Assembly: GCA_002751075.1 (NCBI GenBank)
Contig: NAOQ01000112.1
Span: forward strand, 117,041-155,098
Length of the DNA stretch: 38,058 bases
DNA from: Ichthyophonus hoferi
Taxonomy: Eukaryota; Opisthokonta; Ichthyosporea; Ichthyophonida; Ichthyophonidae
Direction of reading: 5' to 3'
Part shown: positions 11,501 to 25,600 of the stretch, one piece after another
Layout of the letters: each line of letters starts with the position of its first letter
Position numbering within the stretch: position 1 is the stretch's first letter
Made by a program: the position numbers and the translations under genes
The notes under the pieces: model-generated
What the model was told of the DNA's origin: nothing
Databases searched by the model: none
The model's input: the letters and a program-made list of their open reading frames with translations, nothing else

Positions 11501-14173
11501 ACACCTTGTGGTCTGCTGGTATGGATGACGCCATTCTTGCCACCCCTACGTCATCGTCCTCTTACACGTAGGCAATGCATTGACATGGTTTTAAATTTTC
11601 AAATGTTTTTTTATTGTATGCTATTGTGATACACAAGTCTCTCATTCCCTATTAATCTCTCAATTTAATCATAGGTTATTATTGGTATAGATAATGCATT
11701 ATTTATATGTTTGTTATAGGCTCCCTTACTGTTGACTATGACGTGGCATTTTCCCTAACAAATTGGGTATATTTAAAATAATTCTAAATAATTAAAAATT
11801 ACAAATACATATGTGCCCCTCTTCCCTTTCTTAATTCAGTTTTCCGCTTGACGTACTATGATTGCATTGCATTATGATATTCTATAGTGAGTTAAATGAT
11901 CTGTGGCCAATAGACACTTAGAATACTACGTGCCTCACTCACCCTATCTTCCCTTATGCACAGCGATGCCAAGACCCCTACCGAGGGCTGCCCTAAAGGT
12001 TTGGCTGTTCATTTCAATATGACAGTAGTCGCTGCCTCCAATGGAATCGAGATATACAGAGATGGAAAGAGAGTAACCAGTAAGAAAGTAGATTGGGACC
12101 CTCTATGTGTTGCCCTCTCCAATGATGGTACTAGTGCTGCTATCGGTGGCAAGGTCAGCATTTTTAAATTTAAAACCTCATATTTGATTGGTTTAGATTG
12201 TAATTATTTAGTGTATGTATATATGACGACATTTAAATTTATGGGTATTTTATATATGGATGTATTTCTTTTAAAATACATTATATATATATATATATAG
12301 AATATATATTTTAGTACATAACCTTACCCTAACCTATCACTATACAGGATGGTAAGATCCACATATTTAGTATCGTAGAGAATGAGGTCACGGAGGACAA
12401 AGTATTGACAGCCAAAGGACAGGTAAGGGAGGGAAGGGAAGAAGATATGGGCCAATCCTAAAAAAAGGAAGAGTTGATGTAATATGTATATATGTCTGTC
12501 ATACTGTATCGTATTATATCATATATGCCATCCTCTTGATATAATTGGTCAATGGAATCCTATCTGCTAAGGCGAAGATATTCGCGTACATATATGATAG
12601 GTTAGGGCAAGAGAGTGACAGACAACAATGAGATTAAGATTATAAAGGTAGTGAAGATGAACGCATAAGAGTATAATAGCATAATAGCATAATAGTGTAG
12701 TAATACTATTTTATACTATACTATATTGTACTAACATACATACATACGCCATTCCTACCACTAATTATCCCATGATCCTACCATGTTTAGGTTATTTGCG
12801 TATCCTATTCGCCCGATGGCAAGTTCCTAGCTACTGGTGATTCAGGAAGAAACGTTCTTTTATGGTCTCTCCCTACCTATGAGGTACGATTGCTTAATCC
12901 TATATATATAGGTATAGGTATAGGTATAGGTATAGGTAGCATTTAATAGGTACATCTGATACATTGCATCTACTCATATGTAGGTGTCATGTTTGTTATA
13001 CATTTATTCACTATTAGTCTGCGTGCTGGCCAATGCATACCAATGCGATTGCCAATATTCTTGTCTGTATGTATATATGTTGGTACTATTAAACGGGCTT
13101 ATTCTCACACCTTCATATATTTAAACTTTCTATCTTTTTCTGGCCTATTGTTTCCCTTTTCTGCATATATATATATATATACATCTACATCACGATACAC
13201 ATAAAAACACGTACATACACATAAATATATGCACGCACCTCAGGCCAAGATTGTTGGTTGGGTGTTCCACAGTGCGAAGGTGAACTGCCTTTCTTGGTCA
13301 CCCAATGGACAGTATGTAGCTTCTGGTGGACTTGATACCAACGTCTTTGTCTGGGATACACAAAACCCTACTAAGCGCATTCAGATAAAGAGTACGTATC
13401 CGTGTAGACGTTGTCTGGCAAGCCCTTTTGTATTCCTCTCTTTCCGTGCTGTATATATAGCACTTGGCTTGTAAATATCTTGTCTGTAATGTTGTCTGTG
13501 GCCCTACCACCTTGCATATACTTTACCCACCCACTCTTTATGCGTAGTGGTGCTTTAATTATTCTTAGTCCACAATATGTTTATGCTGTAATAGGATACT
13601 GCTGTTATTTTTTTTTCAATTTTGTGTCATATCTTTTTCTTTTTCTTTGTATTATGATGTGTGTCTCTATGGACCATGTTTTATCCCAAGTGGCATGGGT
13701 GGTTATTGTGCATTGAATGGAGTGTAATGTTTTGAAAGTAGTATTTATTAGTTGTAAATGTATATGAAGGAATATAGTATAAAACAAACATGGTGAACTA
13801 GAGATCAGATGGCTTAAGTATATGTGAGAATGGAAGTTGTGGTATGATATGTATGGGGATAACCAGATACATACCGACCTTTAGCCTATCCATGCTTTGT
13901 GTTTTTAGTTATGCACCAGACCATTCCTTTGGTTTTCTCATACATAGCCGATAATCGATAGGGTATTGGCTGGTATTACGTATATATATATGTATAGACA
14001 TGTTTATAGTATACGATAAAGACATATGCTGTGTTAGTTCTGATACTAACAGGGTCCTGCTATATTCAGATGCCCATGTGGCTAGTGTGAACACGGTGGG
14101 ATGGCTGAGTGATGACCTTGTCGTGTCAGGCGGCCAAGACTCCGCCATCAAGACCTGGTCTATCAGCCGCTAG
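5135..14173 (+). CDS. AIP1: Actin-interacting protein 1 (AIP1/WDR1), 18 exons, 597 aa
   Basis: Exons: 5135-5150, 5728-5849, 6662-6766, 7434-7497, 7773-7842, 8404-8536, 9110-9157, 9440-9517, 9855-9952, 10186-10257, 10486-10627, 10993-11136, 11476-11567, 11964-12153, 12348-12422, 12791-12883, 13244-13391, 14070-14173 (TAG 14171-14173). All introns are GT-AG and all phases close. AIP1 binds ADF/cofilin-decorated actin filaments and promotes their severing and disassembly in the cytoplasm. The product matches the family throughout: N-terminal PLPATKRG with [10 protein letters not shown] (residues 12-36), a GPPFKF loop (~176-181), [20 protein letters not shown] (~238-257), [15 protein letters not shown], and the last WD unit [14 protein letters not shown] at the C-terminus. 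WD40 repeats fill the chain, as expected for two seven-bladed propellers; 597 aa is the usual length. The start was chosen because exon 1 (MSATL plus one base) gives MSATLKNVYAPLP, the typical family N-terminus. No missing segment is apparent. Confidence 0.96.
5985..6016. repeat. (TATAC)n microsatellite in AIP1 intron 2
   Basis: About five tandem copies of ACTAT/TATAC lie in intron 2, followed by a pyrimidine-rich T tract. Confidence 0.8.
8549..8577. repeat. (CA)n microsatellite in AIP1 intron 6
   Basis: About fourteen uninterrupted CA units start roughly a dozen bases after the GTATGT donor of intron 6 (donor at 8537). Confidence 0.95.
12909..12938. repeat. (GGTATA)n microsatellite in AIP1 intron 16
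   Basis: Five tandem GGTATA hexamers begin ~25 bases after the GTACGA donor at 12884, preceded by a TATATATATA run. Confidence 0.9.
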
Positions 14174-14258
14174 GACTCTGTATAGTTAGTTGTATACACG
14201 ACTGCTATAAGTAGAAACAAAGCGTGGATTTGGGTATTAATTGGCACTGTGTGCCAGT

Positions 14259-14264
14259 AATAAA
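14259..14264 (+). terminator. AIP1 poly(A) signal AATAAA
   Basis: A perfect AATAAA occurs 85 bases after the AIP1 stop codon, a typical distance for cleavage and polyadenylation of a short 3' UTR. Supported by position only. Confidence 0.5.
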
Positions 14265-15820
14265 GTTGAACATTTACTGCCCTACTAGTAGGAAGTTATT
14301 CTTTTCACTACTTTTAATTTAAAATTTTAACAAATCATACTTAGACAAACCCGGGCAAAAACCGCTAACTTGGGGTCTCCTATACAATTTAGTTTTATTA
14401 GATTCAATCGTATTGCCTATATTATTAATGGTGTTCCAGTTTGTGTGACCACTGATGAGAATATAATTATGAAGTCCTCTCAAAGGGCGAGTTATTTGGT
14501 TTAAAGCATGTGATTCACAAATTGTCCTTTATCATTATCAACTAGATTTGTTTATTTAGAATATAATATAAGACAATTATTAGGCAGTTCCTTCTTTATC
14601 TACGTATATATATTTAAGATTTACAGTATTATTGCATAATATAATTATATAATTACTACACATTGAGACCATAATCCAGTATATTTATTTGTCTGGTTAT
14701 ATGATATTTTTTATATCTTTTTTATACTTGTAATATGCTTTCAACTAATTGTTTAGAATTTAAAATGGCCAATAGTATCGTATGTGCAGTAGTACCTTGG
14801 ACAAATCATAACTATCCACAAATGGATATATCATATACATGGCACTGAATAAATAAATGATACATTTCAACATAATATTTTAAAATTTAAATTGCGTCTT
14901 TCATTTGCATATTGATATATACACCAGATGCAAAACAATGTTCAATCTTTTTTATGTACTAGTGATCACAAATAAATTATCTTATCAGATTTTCGGGTAT
15001 AAATCCTCTTGGTAAGTTAAAACCAATGAGGGATCTAATTGGCTCAATATAGATAGGCCAATAGATACGATGATGACCTTCAAATTGACTCTTATATACA
15101 TACATAAAATGAGATATTAGGAGATAAAAATGGAGCTTCAAATTATGGAAGCTTTATGAAGGGCTACATAATGGACTTATGTGCCAACTAAAATAAGGAT
15201 AAATTTTTTTTACAAACAGAAATAGATGAAATACATTAATGTTGGTCAGGAAGTTGGGATGCGATTCAGCAAATAATACAAAATTTTAATTAGCTATTTG
15301 AAAATTGCATCAATTTATATAGCAGTCTCTAGCCACTAGGAAAAAGGGAAAGAAGGCAACTTCAAGAACAGCATATATATATATATATATACCGTATAAT
15401 ATCCATCGTTCTATCAATATACTAACATGTTATTAACTTTTATTGTATGGCAAAAACAATACCTAAATATAAAATAATCAAAGGCATGTTTGAAATACGT
15501 CACAACTTATGAAATAAGCTGTTTGTTCTCAGGGCTGGGGAAATATGCCAATGCATTTAACCGAATTGTTAGCCTTCCAAGGGGATAGGTCATTGTATTT
15601 TCACATTTTGAAAGAGAAAAAATCCAATTATTTACAGATTAGTTACCAATATACCAGGGCACTTTTAAACCAGTCCAGAAATAATTAACCAGTTTAAATC
15701 AATTGTCTCAAATCGTATTTAGCTTGTAAACCCATAACTTGCTATAAAGTAAACCAAGAGACGTTGGGATTATTCTTTCAAATTAAGAAGGTGAATGAAT
15801 ATATACACATACACGGCAGT

Positions 15821-15826
15821 TTTATT
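15821..15826 (-). terminator. Possible poly(A) signal of the Ca2+ pump
   Basis: AATAAA on the minus strand, about 255 bases beyond the pump's stop codon. Other AT-rich variants nearby could serve instead. Confidence 0.25.
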
Positions 15827-16079
15827 GACTAATTGATAATCAAGAATATATATATGTACGTCAACGATCAAGCGACATTCGTTATATTTCTTGTTTGAGA
15901 TCTTGAAGAGACAATCTTTAGGTCCTTAGTAACGTAGCACAAAAAAAAAGAGATCAACATAGTCAGAGAAAGGACTATAACTACAGTTCAGATTGGTATA
16001 TAATTAAAGATATAACGGCTAGAGCCAAATAACTAATAAACAAACAGTCCTCAAGTGATATTGAATCAATTAAATCACT

Positions 16080-16616
16080 TCATAATCCTGACTCCTTGCG
16101 CTGGAAGTAGTGCTCAATAGAGTGCTGTGGGTAGTGATTAGTCGGTTAGTCAGGGACAATTATTGTTACTATGATTACTATGCATACATGTTGCATGTGT
16201 ATATATATACATAGACAACTACTTAGAGAAAAGGGACAACACATCTAATGTGAACCAATAGGAACCTGGAAGAATGTGAAAATAATCAATCAATAATGGT
16301 CAGAGACATGCGTATAAGTATACAGTTACATGTGACTGGTGGAATATGAAAGGGAATGTATGGATTAAAAGAAAATGAAGATGTTTATTGGATAAGACAA
16401 TATGATAAAATATAGTACGGTACAATATAATAAGCTATAGTATAATATCTTGTAGATTTGGGGTGTAGACAAACATACACATACATACCTTACGCCTAAA
16501 TTGTTCCACCACACTTATTTTGGTTTTGGTGTTGCTAATGGCCTTCTGCCAGTACTTCCTACTAGCATTATTCTCCCCGCTCATACCTCCTCTACGGGCC
16601 ATACGTAAGAGAACAC
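16080..16616 (-). other. PMCA: Exons 21-22: calmodulin-binding-like C-terminal tail of the pump
   Basis: Exons 21 and 22 encode the cytosolic tail after the last membrane segment. Residues 945-966 ([12 protein letters not shown], then [10 protein letters not shown]) align with the animal PMCA calmodulin-binding helix ([20 protein letters not shown]): the anchor W, the hydrophobic I/L, T, I, VV and F and the basic residues keep the same spacing. Exon 22 adds HSIEHYF, resembling the SSIHNF that follows in animal pumps. Known role in the family: this helix autoinhibits the pump until Ca2+-calmodulin binds. Binding here is inferred. Exon 22 was chosen over read-through because exon 21 ends in a strong GTATGT donor and a CCCACAG acceptor at 16125 restores frame and homology. 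Confidence 0.75.
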
Positions 16617-19600
16617 CTGCAGAGTGCGGCTGTGCAAGTCAGAAGGTGCTATTATATAGTAAGGCAGAACAGAGTATATATATGTATGGTATATGGTATG
16701 AATGGCATATATTTCAGGCAACTGGGATGGAAATAGGAATTACCCAATAAAAAGTAATAATTAAAACAATTGGCCTATGAGATGTTCCACTATGCTATCA
16801 TTAAATGCATAAGAATGTCTAAGTTAGCAAGAATAGCATACTATAGAGACAGTAACCTGAGTATGATATAACCAGTTGCTGTATGATAGACTAAGGTATG
16901 GTATTATTTTGACCAATCGCATTGCTCCTATGGGCTACATGAATCAGAAAGCATGGCCAGTAAAGACCAAGTATGTGTCAATATCGCAGATGATTGGATG
17001 GTTTAATGCCTAATTAGAGCAGGGCCATGGTTGGATAATGGAAAAAGTGTACAGTGATATGATAAAAGGAATACAAGTAGGGCAAGAAGGTTTGTGCAAT
17101 GATGATGTAATTGCAATTATGTGCCTGCTAGGGGAGAATTGCAATTAAACAACAAAGAAACAGATAATCTCTTGATCAAATGCAACCAATCAAAAAATTA
17201 TAGGTAATAAACGAAAAGAGTCAATAGAGAGGAAGGATTCTTACCCATAGGCAGACCCATGGCACCAATAAGAATGGTCCGTGTCCATTGGTGGACTGTG
17301 AGAGGACACGACAATTAGCCACTTAGACATTAACATTACTAAATACTTATTGCTACAACAACCAGGTTTGTGCCCCCATAATGTGATATGGCAGACAAAG
17401 CCTGGAAAGATATAAGGAGTATATTGATTGATAGGACATGGAACAACAGAACAGGCGATATAGGTATCTATAAAGTATATAGAATATATAGAGTATATAG
17501 AGTATATCGCAGCTTACAGCTCAGGGGGGTACAGCCAACAAACTCTCCGCCATATTGCACCATAAGAACCTGCATCACTAGAGTGAATCCCATCACACAT
17601 AGGAAGAGGGGACTGTCAAAGAACCCGGCTAATACATTTAATTCTGAGTAGGGGAGAGGGGTGGTATTGTGGTTATTGCCAAGTGCAATAGTAATAATAA
17701 TAACTACTATTGATATTATCATCCCAGAACTGTCTCTAGTGAACTTGATTCTTAGTTATAGCCCTATTAAATAACTGGCCCACCACACACATGAGGTAAG
17801 TTATATACTTATATCGTGGTCTCCAGGGGAGGGGGCATATAAACAATCAAAAACACATCATATTTTCTATATAATAAATAATACGTAATGTATATTATAT
17901 AATAAACAAAGACCAATATACAATATATACTATATAACAAATATTAACAAATATTAAACATATCGATACAACACTGTACAGGGCATAGGTGGCTGTGCAT
18001 TGCATCTAGATGGGGAGAGAAACAACCAAGACACTATCACTAAAACACACGCTAAACACCCAACAGCCCCATCACTCATCACCCTGCTTACCTCCATGAA
18101 TCTTCCTGGCGTTAATCTCATTGAACAGCTGGCACATGACAAAGGTGTTAAAGAACAGGGTCAGATGCAGCATATGGTATTGTGGGTCGCTATACGAACT
18201 ACCCGGCCCGCTAGGCAGTCCAAAGATCACCTCAGGAAAGTGCAGAGCATAGATATTCACACAGAACTGGAAGAAGGCCTGGCCAATAATATTGCGCCAC
18301 ATCATAGCACTAATCAGAGGCATGTTCTTGGCATAGGGGGGACGCTTGAGCAGGGCCGGGCCGGGCCTGAGAGGATGCATTGGGTTGGTTCATAGCCCAG
18401 CCATAGCACACCACTTACATACTCATTGAACGATACGTCTATTTAAATATGTCCCAGAAGGTAATGTGACATGGGTACGAATTGGCTTGCAGGATAGATT
18501 AATCTTAACAAAGAAAAACGACAGAAATAATAAAGTTTTACAATGGCTAGGTGACAAGTTGTGAAGAAGGGCAGCATTGGGTCTCAAAAGAGGCTATCTA
18601 GGATTGGTTGATTCACAGTTTAGGGCACACAGGGTACTTGAAAAGGGGATGGAATTTCAAGGGATGTATGTGTGTAAATTGGTAAATTGAGGGGGATTGA
18701 TTCACATAGGTGACTCTACATGCATTATATAGCAACTGTGCATGTATGCATGTATATGTATGTACATACTTTTCAGTGGCTAAGGCCAGGGCCGCCATAG
18801 TATCCATGATGAGGTTGACCCACAATAACTGCACTGGTTTAAGAGGAGATTCGCCTGTTTCACTGGATAGTGAGCCTACAAAGGCTAACACTACGGCTAC
18901 CTAATTGGGTAAGAAAGAATTTAAAATTACAATATTTATTGAAAGTGTATATAGTGTATATAGGGATAGGGTTGATTAGAGGAAAGAATTTTTAAAAAAT
19001 ATAAAAAATGAGTGGATTGGTGGATGGGGTTTAATGTGTGCATAGGAAGATTGATAGAGGATTGATAGGTAAGTAGGTAGATAGATAGGTAGAGAGACAG
19101 AGAGCTAGAAAGAGGTAGATATATATATGTAGACTCTTACAATATTAACAGTCAATTGGAACTGAATAAACTTGCGGATAGAATCATACACGTTGCGTCC
19201 CCAGCTGATTGGATATGAGAGTTACATATATGTATTATATGTATTATAGTATATACAAGCATATGGATTGGTAGACATGCGCATCTATAAGTATTTAAAT
19301 GTGCATATATATTATCGCCGTAAATATGCACGTTAAAGTAATCAAATGCGTGAATATATAGGTCCTTTTTTATCTATAAGTAAAGTTATAGGTGCATATA
19401 CCCCTAAGTAATTATTTAATTAATAGTCTCAGGCAGAGGTAAAAGAAGTCATATGTATATATATACCTTACAGCCTTTACAATAGAACTGAAGTTATCGT
19501 CCATTAGTACAATATCAGAGGCCTCTTTAGCCACCTCCGTACCGGCAATACCCATACTGAAACCCACATGGGCTAACTGATTGGATAGGGGATGGTGTTA

Positions 19601-22600
19601 AGAGTATGTTGAGGGGGTTATATACACGTTAAATAATGACCAATAATGGCACACCATGGACTGATATTAAATATAGCTAATGACTAATAGCCAATAAGCC
19701 TACTTCTAAGACATGGTGATAGATATGTTATAATACAATAAAATATAATACCTTTAGTGCAGGGCCGTCATTGGTTCCATCACCAGTCACCGCTACTACT
19801 TCATCCTGTGATATGTAATAAATTAGGCTCCTCTCTTTGATTTGAGACCATGATTATTATAAAGTATTATAACTACTATCAATAAGAGCACAACTTTAAA
19901 ATATTAAAGCCGTTATAATAGAGAAGAATAATTACTATCAACGGTAGAAAGACTGAATTTTACCAATGAAAGGCAATCTTAATTTTATAAGAATGTTATT
20001 TCATGTTACTGCTAGGCCATAACCAATCAGCAATCAGCACACTCCTCAATGACACATATCACACACCATATAACCCAATACACGCATGACCTATGACCCA
20101 ACACCTACCATCTCCTTCAAGGTATTCACTAAGATTTGCTTGTCCAGGGGAGAGGAACGGGCCAACACCTACAAGCATGTCGTATAGGGTGAAATGATTA
20201 GTATAGTATAGCATAGTATATTGTATGACATGGCATGGTGTATAAATTCATTACACAACCCCATCTCTACTATCAAATAAACCAAATATATCCACTTGTT
20301 TGTTACTAGATCTTAAAACCAGAGAGTGGCATACATATACATATACATACATATAAATAAATACACAACCTAACATAACATAACAGCCTACCTCTAGCTT
20401 CAAGCAAGCATTTTTCAAGTCATAATCCTTCAACTGTCTGAACTCGGGGCCTTCCATACAGAGTCCATCGTGTGTTAATATTCCACAGTTTCTGGCTATT
20501 TCCTTGGCCGTGATGAGATTGTCTCCTGTTACCATGCGTACCTTGATACCAGCCTGAAGTGGTTGAGGTGTTAGTGGGATAGGTCAGAGTATGTAGGGTG
20601 GTGGGTGTAAGAGTAGGTGTGGATGATCTAGACTACATACCATCTGACACTTTTTGACGGCATCAGGGACCTCGGGGCGAATAGGATCAGCGATACCGAC
20701 TATACCAATCAAAGTGAAGGATGACCCGTCAACCTCGTCCGGATATGGGTTGGTTTCCCAGTTTTTGTTTGGTTCATCAGGATAATCACGATAACATAAG
20801 CCAATAGTACGTAGGGCATGTCCGGCCATAGCTTGAATCTGGTTGGTTGTGTCGGTGCGCAACTCTGCAGTAATTGGCTACAAGGAAAAGACAGGAGGAA
20901 GGGTTAATCGATATTATCAGAGAAATGGAAAAAATGTGCGTCATATAATACAATACGATATAATTTTATATAATAGAATAACTTGTAATCTAGCATAACA
21001 TAACATAACCCAATATAATCTAATCTAATATAATATAATATAATGCCTAGCCAATGATACATACCACGACCTCGCCGTTGCCCAATAACTGATGACTGCA
21101 CATGGCCAAGATAATCTCAGAAGCCCCCTTGACATGTAGTCTCAATTCCCCAGTAGGTCTACGGACCATGGTGCTAAGTAGGATTGGATATGTTAATAAC
21201 CTTGTATATATATATATATATATATATCAACTTCAACGTCAAGTACTATGAGTAAGTACATCAAATATCCTCTACCAATTATATTAAATATTACCTCATA
21301 CGTTTTCTCTTAGACGAGAAAGGGTACACAATCACAACATCTGCATTCTTACGAGATTCCTGTGGGATTATGATTGGTTTAAATTATGGGCTAAACACCG
21401 CCATCTAAAAAAGACCAATAAGATGTAAGGCCGCTACGAGACCCAGCCAATAAGTAACACGTATTTCTTGAATATTTTTGGCATTTTCGGAATTTTAAAT
21501 TCGGATAGCAACTTAACATACATAGGCAATAGGTGATAAGGTATTTGGTAGGAGAGAGGAGAGAGGGAAAGGTCACAGCATGCATACATACAGTTACTTA
21601 TACATTCACATGTATGTGCATATGTATGATAGTCAGAGAGTATAATAGTATAATAGTACATATAGCAGTATCTATGATGGTATGTATATGTGTAAGTGTA
21701 AGCAGGCCTGTCAAAACGACTATAGATACATATACATGCATACAATATACAATACAGCCTACCCTACCTTATAGGCACCTCCTAGGGTAGGACTGAAGTT
21801 CAACATGGCGCTCTCTGTCTTAGATCCTACATACTGTCCATCCCCCTTGGGGTCATAGGCCGTGGAATTCACATCTATGTTCTCAACCAATGCCTGCTTA
21901 GTACTGAAAGAGATGGAATGGGTTAGGTATGTGTGTAATGGTTACAAAGGTATGTTAAAATTAATTATACTGGTTGTATAGGTTGGTAGTGCTACGTTTA
22001 TATTATATAAGTGCATTATCACGCCTCCTACAATTCCAGTATTCCTCCATAGTAATGATCGGTAAACCTTCCATTCTTTCTCCCTTTTCACTTAGATACA
22101 TACATATTAATGCCATTAAAGGCATGCTTACGTATGGATGCCTACAATTATAATTACAAATACAAATACAAATACAAATACACATACACATACACATACA
22201 CATACATATACATACATATCGGACATGCGCTCAGCTAGAGGGGTCTCCTGGCTGTTATCCAAGGTAAACAGCAGTCTACCCAAGTAGCCCTGCACCACAC
22301 TCATCTTATTCTGTGTCAACGTGCCTATCCACCCACCCCATCCATGTGTTATAATTAGGGCAAGAAGGTCTATACCCAAACCTTCTCGTGGTAAATTCAC
22401 TGTTGTAAAGACTAATCACAATCGTGGCTTACTATCGGGGCAAAATAGAGACTAATCTATGATTAAACACTAATCTATATAAAATCTCTAGACCCAATGA
22501 TAAAACCACATTCACAAGGTCATCGCTAGCTAATTTGCTATAGATCCATTATTATTATATATAGAAATATGTATATGTTTGACGAATAAGATGGTCTCCC

Positions 22601-25600
22601 TGCTCCAAGGAGGCCTCTATAGAACGGAATGGTGTGTAGTAAATAGATACGCATAACTATAATTACATATATAACTATATACTCACCGGATTGACACATT
22701 AAATTGTATTGTTTGATGGTAGTGGCGAGAGAGAAGGGGGTGGACAAGGTATCTAGTATGACAACCACAACCATCTACCCATCTATCTACCTATTAGCCT
22801 ACCTATCTATCTATCTATCTATCTATCTATCCATCTATCATCACCACACCCCTACCTACCAGTCTTGTCCGAGCATATATTAGTTGCCCCTCCCATGGTT
22901 TCACAAGCCTCCAATCGCCTCACGAGATTATTATCTTCTAACATCTTAACCATGCTGTAAGCCAATGCCATGGTAACAGCGAGTGGCAAACCCTATATGA
23001 TAGGATAGCACCATTTATTACTTTCTGATTGGAACATATTGCCATGTATGGTATCACCAAAGCTATGGTAATTGAAGGAAAGAGGGGAAAAAAGATATAA
23101 AAAATCGATTACTCGAGCCATAGCCATGAACATATATGATAATCGACCAATCAAAATAAATAGTGGTTAATCTTAATCGTAATCTCATCGATCGGGGTCC
23201 AGTCCTAATTATTTTCACAATAATGTAATAGCATTGATTGGCCTAGAAACACATGATTCTAAATACTATTGAATAGGAAAGATATAATCTAATCTAACCA
23301 TTATGCTTTAAATAATTGACGTCATTGACATAGTTCACAATAGGGTCTGTATCAGAATAGAACAATTAAAAATACTAATAATGCCCATAACTAGGTGGTT
23401 TGCATGCTACTACAATATCTTATTATGGTATTTCACATCAGTCGCTTAAAAGCACTGTTCTTTATGATTGGGCAGTATATGCCAATAAGAAAGAGAATAT
23501 TAGAAAAATGGGAAGAGAAAGAAAAATGACAATATAAACGGGTAGAGATCACCAGCGAAAGAACCCAAATGCCTATATATATGGAGAGAGAAAGGGAGAG
23601 GAAGAGGGAAAGAGAGGAAAACCCCTACCTCAGGAATAGCCACCACCAATATAGTGATACCAGTAATGAAGAAGCGGACTACGGCGGATACAAAGTGGGC
23701 ATCAAAGGGCATGTCCCGGGAATAATACTTGTACACTTCCTTCACGACCAGGCAGGCCACCGTCATAATAGCAGCCAGCAGTCCTAAGTAACCAATATCG
23801 TCCGCTAGTTGACTTAGTTTCTGCTGCAGGGGAGTCTCCTCTGTCTCCACACGGAGTGACATCATCATCTTGCCGTGATAGGAGTGTTCTCCTACCGCGA
23901 TCACTAGGATGCGGCCCACCCCATCCATCACCTAGGGGAGGTGGAGAGGTGAGTGGGTGTATGTAGTATGTATGTATACATGATTGTATGTTATCACATA
24001 TATTCGCCTGGCTAAGAAATAGAATTGGGCTGACTCACTACGTAGTATAAATAACAATGCCAGCGTGTATGTAAATTTATCTCGTATGTATACATGTATT
24101 TTTTCTCCACATGTGTACATATATATATATACCACTACGACACCAACACCCATTCCGGGTAAACAAGGGGCTGTAACACCTCATATAGCTACCAATCACT
24201 AACGGATAAGTAGAAAAGTAGGCACTGGTACATACCTGTGAGCCAGAGATAAAGAATGGATCGGTAGAATCAGTAGTTCCCTTTTTAATTAGGTCGCTCT
24301 CGCCTATAGAAAGGCAGGGTTAGTAAAGGATGTAGGCATTAATGCATTTATGTGACTGATGAATGTGTGGACATATATAACTATAAAACTCTGGTAATGG
24401 GAAAGTAAAAAGAACAAAAAGAGATAGAAGGAAAGAATAAATAGAGAGATACGTTCATACATACACCTCTACCCTACCCAACCTCACTGCGACTCACCAG
24501 TGGCCCCAGATTCATCACAGGCAAGGTTAGAGCCCTGGACCAACACGCCATCTGCTGAGATGATATCACCCGTCTCGACGATGACCAAGTCACCTACTAC
24601 TAGTTCATGCACCATGACCTGAGCCCTCTCCCCACCTCTGATCACCTTGACCTCCTTGAGGTCCTTCTTGGCATTCAGCTTGCGGAACTGCAGCTCCTAC
24701 AACCCCACATACCTTATTGGTTAATAATCATCTGCTAACTGGCCCTTAATTTGCCTTAGTTAAATATATAAACTTGGTTAATCAGTGATATCTCACCAAT
24801 GGTCATTGGGCAGAGCGACTAATTAGGGTTGATATCCCTCGCCCTATCAGCCTAATAACATGCCCGACCCATATTAGGCTTATATAGGTTTATCTTTATC
24901 TTGTGATTAGCTGGAAAGGCATGGCTATTAAACAACTTCCCCTACCCGAATTAATGATCAAAGTAATCTGTGAATAGTTAGCTGATAATTTCACATGTAT
25001 AATTCGTTTGTTGGGCTTCCAAAACCACAATTAACTAAAATAAACTACAAGATAAAAAATGATGTATGAATAGATGGACAGAAATGACCTAGCCCGACCA
25101 ACCATTAACTTGTGATAATCAATTTAAATAATAACAGACAACCAATAGTAGCCCTGATTCGGAATCTAAGATGAAAGGGCGGCAAGTTAGAAATATATCG
25201 TCGAAAGACTATTGACAATATAAAAAATATCTGTAAAAATTTGGAACAAAGGGAGTTGATTTTCTTGGATTTTGGCGAAAATTCAGATTTGGAGGTTGAA
25301 TCTATGTAAAATAATTGGAGTTCCTTCCCAAAGAATCATAATATTGGTTCGAGAGAAGTTGGGATCTAGGTAATGACTGGTCAAGAAGAGATGATAAAAA
25401 TGTTATTAAAACTCGTATTTTTTCTTGACGACCCCTGGACATGGTACAAAATCATCCCATAAATTAACACATATATGCATAGGCATGACAGAGTCATCAT
25501 CAACGCAGCCAGTACATCTACATAACAATAATAATAATAAGAATAGCAATAACAAATAACAATATAAACATTACGTATGATACTAACAATAACCACACCA

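Larger units (their letters stand above)
14174..16079. other. Convergent intergenic spacer between AIP1 and the Ca2+ pump
   Basis: About 1.9 kb of very AT-rich DNA separates the stop codons of two genes that point at each other. It holds the likely 3' UTR and poly(A) signals of both, several TA dinucleotide runs (for example 15372-15391) and no open frame of note. I see no RNA gene or mobile element in it. Confidence 0.6.

Noticed and set aside
16435-16488. Read-through of pump exon 21 to a stop in the intron ([10 protein letters not shown]...)
   Set aside because: Exon 21 ends in a strong GTATGT donor, and exon 22 continues the animal PMCA tail homology in frame.
18000-18395. 131-codon plus-strand open frame
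   Set aside because: Antisense to exon 18 of the Ca2+ pump, whose minus-strand frame carries the conserved [10 protein letters not shown] loop; a shadow frame.
23569-23787. Charged plus-strand open frame ([10 protein letters not shown])
   Set aside because: It covers antisense pump exon 5 and an adjacent purine-rich intron tract; no independent support.
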